From assembly GCF_900167465.1 (NCBI RefSeq), contig NZ_FUWR01000001.1, forward strand, positions 551,269 through 615,268: a stretch of DNA of 64,000 bases, read 5' to 3'. The notes under the pieces are model-generated. The model saw only the letters and a program-made list of their open reading frames with translations, searched no databases and had not been told where the DNA came from. The position numbers and the translations under genes are program-made. Every line of letters begins with the position of its first letter. The first letter of the stretch is position 1. Of this stretch, positions 61,365 to 64,000 are shown in pieces. The DNA is from Trichlorobacter thiogenes (lineage in GTDB: Bacteria > Desulfobacterota > Desulfuromonadia > Geobacterales > Pseudopelobacteraceae).

Positions 61365-61831
61365 ATTCACTTATTACTCAATCACTCTGTATGGCTGGCA
61401 TCTTGGCGCTTTGCGCCGGCTGCTCACACGAATCCTGGACGAACGTCGAGGAAACAACCCGACTGCCGTCCGTGGCGGCACCCATCCTGGCACCGGTCAA
61501 CTGGGTTGCCAAAGCAGGGAGGGCTGTCACCAGCAAGTCCTCGGAATCTTCAGATACAGATAGAGGTAAGCAATTTGTCCTGTCGCGAAAAGTTATGGAT
61601 GACTTCAGCAGTAACGGGAAATTCATGGAAGAGTTGCTGGCAGTGCAGAGTCGATTCCGTGACCACGACTGGGGTGCTGTTTCGCCAGAGCAACTAGAGG
61701 CCAACAGCAGTTCCAATCGTGGCAAAGGATCTGTCGGTCGATATCCGACCGGAAGCAACGGAGCGGTCATCATAATCACGGACGAAGGGTCCGAATTCAA
61801 GGTGCGGTATGAGGATGAACCTGAGCAATAA
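61361..61831 (+). CDS. Lipoprotein of the transfer operon, unknown function
   Basis: A 156-residue lipoprotein with the lipobox AGILALCAGCSHES (modified Cys at residue 21), no recognised domain, a low-complexity Ser/Lys-rich middle and a beta-rich C-terminal end (NGAVIIITDEGSEFKVRYED). Overlaps traW by 4 bases and traU at its end, so it is an integral operon member, perhaps a TraR- or TrbJ-like accessory factor. No counterpart with that name can be assigned. Confidence 0.6.
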   Translation: MNSLITQSLCMAGILALCAGCSHESWTNVEETTRLPSVAAPILAPVNWVAKAGRAVTSKSSESSDTDRGKQFVLSRKVMDDFSSNGKFMEELLAVQSRFRDHDWGAVSPEQLEANSSSNRGKGSVGRYPTGSNGAVIIITDEGSEFKVRYEDEPEQ

Positions 61832-62837
61832 CATAACTATCATCGTATTGGTCACGCTCTTTCTAATAGTACCAGTTGCCTACGGGGCTGGCGGTGCTTG
61901 CAAGGGTAAGGTGCTCAACCCAGTGACCGATATTTGCTGGCAGTGCATGTTCCCCGTGAAGATGGGGAGCGTCTCCTACGGCAATGGCGCCGAGCCGGCT
62001 CCCGGCAACGTCACTTCACCGGTCTGTGCCTGTCCGGACAGCAAAGGGATACTGATCCTTGGCGTGTCAACTGCTTTCTGGGAGCATGCCCGTCTGATCG
62101 AGACGGTCAAGGACCCGTTCTGCTTCCCGGTCATGGGCACCGGCATGACCAACCCGAAACCAGGCTTTTCATCCGGAGAGATCCGCAGCAAGGGGTACGG
62201 CGATTCGGACTTTGCTTTCCAGCAGGCACATTACTTCTACTTCCCAGCCTGGTCGATCCTGAAGCTGTTCATGGATTTCCCCTGCGCGGAGAACCGGGCG
62301 TTCGACCTGGCCTACATGACGGAAGTCGATCCCATGTGGAACGATGACAGCCTGTCCTTCATCATCAACCCGGAGGCGCTCCTGTTCGGTAATCCGGTTT
62401 CGCAGTTGGCGTGCGTTGCCGACAGCGTGGCGGCAACTGTTACGTATCCGATTGATCCCCTGTTCTGGTGTATGGGGAGCTGGGGCTCTTTCTATCCCCT
62501 GTCAGGGAGCATGATCGAAAACAATCCCCTCAACGTCAATGCCGGGCTGGCGGCCCGGATGCTGTTCAAGCTCGGTCGTGAAACACTTCTCTATGATACC
62601 GGCATCAACCAGTGCGCAAGTGCCGGTGTCGTGACGCCGATTCTCGTCAAAAGCAATTACCGTCTCCAGATAGCTAGACCGGTACGTGGTAACGACTGCA
62701 TCCCCATTGGAAGGCCCTCGCTGATCTGGGGAACGGCAAAGAACCCGCCTTTCGGTACTACCAACACGTCTCCTGACAATTTTCTCTGGTCACTGACACG
62801 AAGGAGGGTCTGTTGCGTCGGCTATGCGCTCAATTGA
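61815..62837 (+). CDS. traU: TraU, F-type T4SS protein
   Basis: A 340-residue exported protein with many cysteines. TraU stretches: GKVLNPVTDICWQCMFPVKM near the start, FWEHARLIETVKDPFCFPVM, LFMDFPCAENRAFDLAYMTE and VGYALN at the end. ATG 61815 is favoured over 61809 (both within the previous gene). It interacts with TrbC and TraW in the periplasm and needs disulfide bonds, hence the DsbC-like gene at the head of the operon. Confidence 0.9.
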   Translation: MNLSNNITIIVLVTLFLIVPVAYGAGGACKGKVLNPVTDICWQCMFPVKMGSVSYGNGAEPAPGNVTSPVCACPDSKGILILGVSTAFWEHARLIETVKDPFCFPVMGTGMTNPKPGFSSGEIRSKGYGDSDFAFQQAHYFYFPAWSILKLFMDFPCAENRAFDLAYMTEVDPMWNDDSLSFIINPEALLFGNPVSQLACVADSVAATVTYPIDPLFWCMGSWGSFYPLSGSMIENNPLNVNAGLAARMLFKLGRETLLYDTGINQCASAGVVTPILVKSNYRLQIARPVRGNDCIPIGRPSLIWGTAKNPPFGTTNTSPDNFLWSLTRRRVCCVGYALN

Positions 62838-63799
62838 TGTCCTGTTTATTTATCGCTGCACCCTGGACGGTATCTGCTGCCGGTAATCCTGGATATATCA
62901 CTACCCCCGATACCTGCTGCATCGTGGACAGGATCGTCGAGGACACGGTTTATCTCAATAAAGTGGGCACGTGTAGCGGCAAACCCGGCAGAGCCTTCAT
63001 CCAGACAAAACTTAAAAAGGTGAAGGTCGTTGTGAATGGAACCGTGTGGAAGGAGACTGACGTGGAAGAACTGAGTGTGCCGGATCTTGCCAATACCTTG
63101 GCCAAGGCCGACCAAATTGCAGAGCGATTGGCAATTCCCAAAAACCGCAATGAACGCGAAATGTCTGACTTGGCCGGAACGCTTGATTCCTACTACCACT
63201 CTGATGAATTTCAGTTGCGCGTATTGAGTGAGACAGAACGAATCAAGACAGAAGTCTTTGGGGATAAGGTCACCGGATACTACGCAGATAAGGCCAAAAA
63301 TGAAAGCAAAGGGAAACTCACCAACTCCGAGCGCATCTATGTTTTCGTTTCCTCGGCAATGCCGCTCCAGACGATCAGGAACTATGCCGCTTCTGTGTCC
63401 CGCCTTGGAGATCCGAACGTCACCCTGGTCATGCGCGGGTTCGTAGATGGGATGTCGAAGATCCAGCCGACCATCAGTTTCATCGCCTCAGTACTCCAGC
63501 GTGACCAGTCGTGCCGCCCACAGGAAGGAGAATGCGAGATGGTACCGGCAAGCCTGGAAGTAGATCCCCTGTTGTTCCGGCGGTACCAGATTGACCGGGT
63601 ACCCGCCGTGGTTTATGCCCGAGGGCTCAAAGCTGAGGATGCCGGCTTGAGTGAAGGTGATGCCAAGAATGCCACTATTGCGGATTTCCATACGGCGTAC
63701 GGCGATGCTCGCCTGGAATATCTGCTTGATCAGATCCAGAGGGAAACAGGATCGCAGTCCTTAGCCGCTCTGCTTGCCGTTCCGGCAAACAAAAACTGA
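62813..63799 (+). CDS. trbC: TrbC, F-type T4SS periplasmic protein
   Basis: A 328-residue exported protein. The C-terminal half has the TrbC-type pattern IYVFVSSAMPLQTIRNYAAS and VTLVMRGFVDGM, found in the F TrbC and in SXT-type TraW-C fusions. A signal peptide lies near residues 5-22. It overlaps traU by 25 bases and is read in another frame. In many F-type systems TrbC is fused with or next to TraW. Confidence 0.85.
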   Translation: MRRLCAQLMSCLFIAAPWTVSAAGNPGYITTPDTCCIVDRIVEDTVYLNKVGTCSGKPGRAFIQTKLKKVKVVVNGTVWKETDVEELSVPDLANTLAKADQIAERLAIPKNRNEREMSDLAGTLDSYYHSDEFQLRVLSETERIKTEVFGDKVTGYYADKAKNESKGKLTNSERIYVFVSSAMPLQTIRNYAASVSRLGDPNVTLVMRGFVDGMSKIQPTISFIASVLQRDQSCRPQEGECEMVPASLEVDPLLFRRYQIDRVPAVVYARGLKAEDAGLSEGDAKNATIADFHTAYGDARLEYLLDQIQRETGSQSLAALLAVPANKN

Positions 63800-63822
63800 A
63801 TAAGGAAAGAGGGAACATACGC

Positions 63823-64000
63823 ATGAATGATGAAACCAGCATGGAGACAAACATCTCTCAGGAGACTGAAGACAACAAGGATGCCGTTTCGGTACCTAAA
63901 GAGTATCCCAAAAAGCATCCCAAACAGCATCCAAGTCTTGTTTCCACGATAGCGATCTGTGTGGTGGTCTCTATAGGAGCATCTTTGGCCACCATAGTTG
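63823..64000 (+). CDS. N-terminus of a further transfer-operon membrane protein (partial)
   Basis: The first 59 residues: a charged cytoplasmic segment of about 37 residues with a repeated YPKKHPKQHP stretch, then a membrane helix (LVSTIAICVVVSIGASLATI). The gene is open to the end of the window. A single N-terminal helix with a cytoplasmic tail fits TrbI-like or TrhF-like (signal peptidase) proteins of F-type systems, but the visible part is too short to decide. Confidence 0.6.
   Translation, partial: MNDETSMETNISQETEDNKDAVSVPKEYPKKHPKQHPSLVSTIAICVVVSIGASLATIV

Larger units (their letters stand above)
37626..64000. mobile_element. Element 2: integrated conjugative element with a full plasmid-type backbone (right end outside window)
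   Basis: Begins at the comM/element junction near 37626 and continues past the window. Modules in order: integrase and S24 repressor; Cro-like gene; small gene plus TrfA initiator; iteron origin; sigma-like and unknown genes; ParM/ParR; HipBA; F-type T4SS operon of which 17 genes are seen. Relaxase, coupling protein, TraG and TraH are not yet present and are expected to the right. It can be described either as an ICE that replicates or as a conjugative plasmid that integrates. Confidence 0.88.

Overview
The first 31.6 kb look like the chromosome of a Geobacter-type anaerobe (Desulfuromonadia; Geobacter or Trichlorobacter lineage). Pointers are an acetyl-CoA hydrolase/transferase-family gene of the succinyl-CoA:acetate type, a haem-containing fatty acid cis/trans isomerase, adjacent PATAN (DUF4388) and roadblock signalling proteins, an ArsR-methyltransferase regulator coupled to ahcY, and a moderately high GC content with many PAS/HAMP sensors. 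This assignment rests on gene content only; no database search was run.

Chromosomal part (1-31643): the end of a SpecificRecomb-type membrane protein; cti and a tRNA-Ser(GGA) with its own terminator; a nucleosidase; a five-gene signalling operon (kinase-less PAS sensor, TorT-like binding protein, hybrid-type histidine kinase, CheY-like receiver, receiver-kinase); a CruF-like membrane protein and metY; a nitronate monooxygenase; a rhomboid; then a methionine/SAM-cycle block (sahR-ahcY, rhodanese, Cys-cluster protein, RRM protein, DUF169 protein, metK), leuB, asd and truA; the CoA-transferase; PATAN/roadblock proteins; xerC; and dedA-pgeF-comM.

comM (yifB) is broken twice by different mobile elements, each with its own large serine recombinase. 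Element 1 (about 31.64-37.23 kb) is an AT-rich 5.6 kb insertion just upstream of the ComM Walker A motif. It carries a serine recombinase, a catalytic-domain-only tyrosine recombinase, a small lipoprotein, a minus-strand run of tiny genes behind a possible rolling-circle replication initiator, a likely structured small RNA, and several long DNA hairpins. It has no recognised relative and is the best candidate for an undescribed system: it looks like a single-stranded-DNA-style replicon or satellite that integrates with a serine recombinase.

Element 2 (from about 37.63 kb to beyond the window) is an integrated conjugative element with the anatomy of a plasmid: serine recombinase, S24 (CI/LexA-type) repressor with a divergent Cro-like gene, TrfA initiator with seven 22-bp iterons and a DnaA box, a sigma-like factor, a ParM/ParR-type partition locus with repeats, HipBA, and an F-type type IV secretion operon (OmpA-like protein, DsbC, TraA, TraL, TraE, TraK, TraB, TraV, TraC, a large Cys-containing exported protein, a giant TraN, TraW, a lipoprotein, TraU, TrbC, and the start of one more gene). 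TraG, TraH, TraD and the relaxase are not seen and would be expected to the right, together with the rest of comM.

Working together: the SAM-cycle genes are linked by location and probably by SahR; the dedA-pgeF-comM operon probably feeds transcription into the first recombinase; element 2 couples replication (TrfA/oriV), segregation (ParMR), addiction (HipBA), SOS-like control (S24 repressor upstream of the integrase) and transfer (T4SS).
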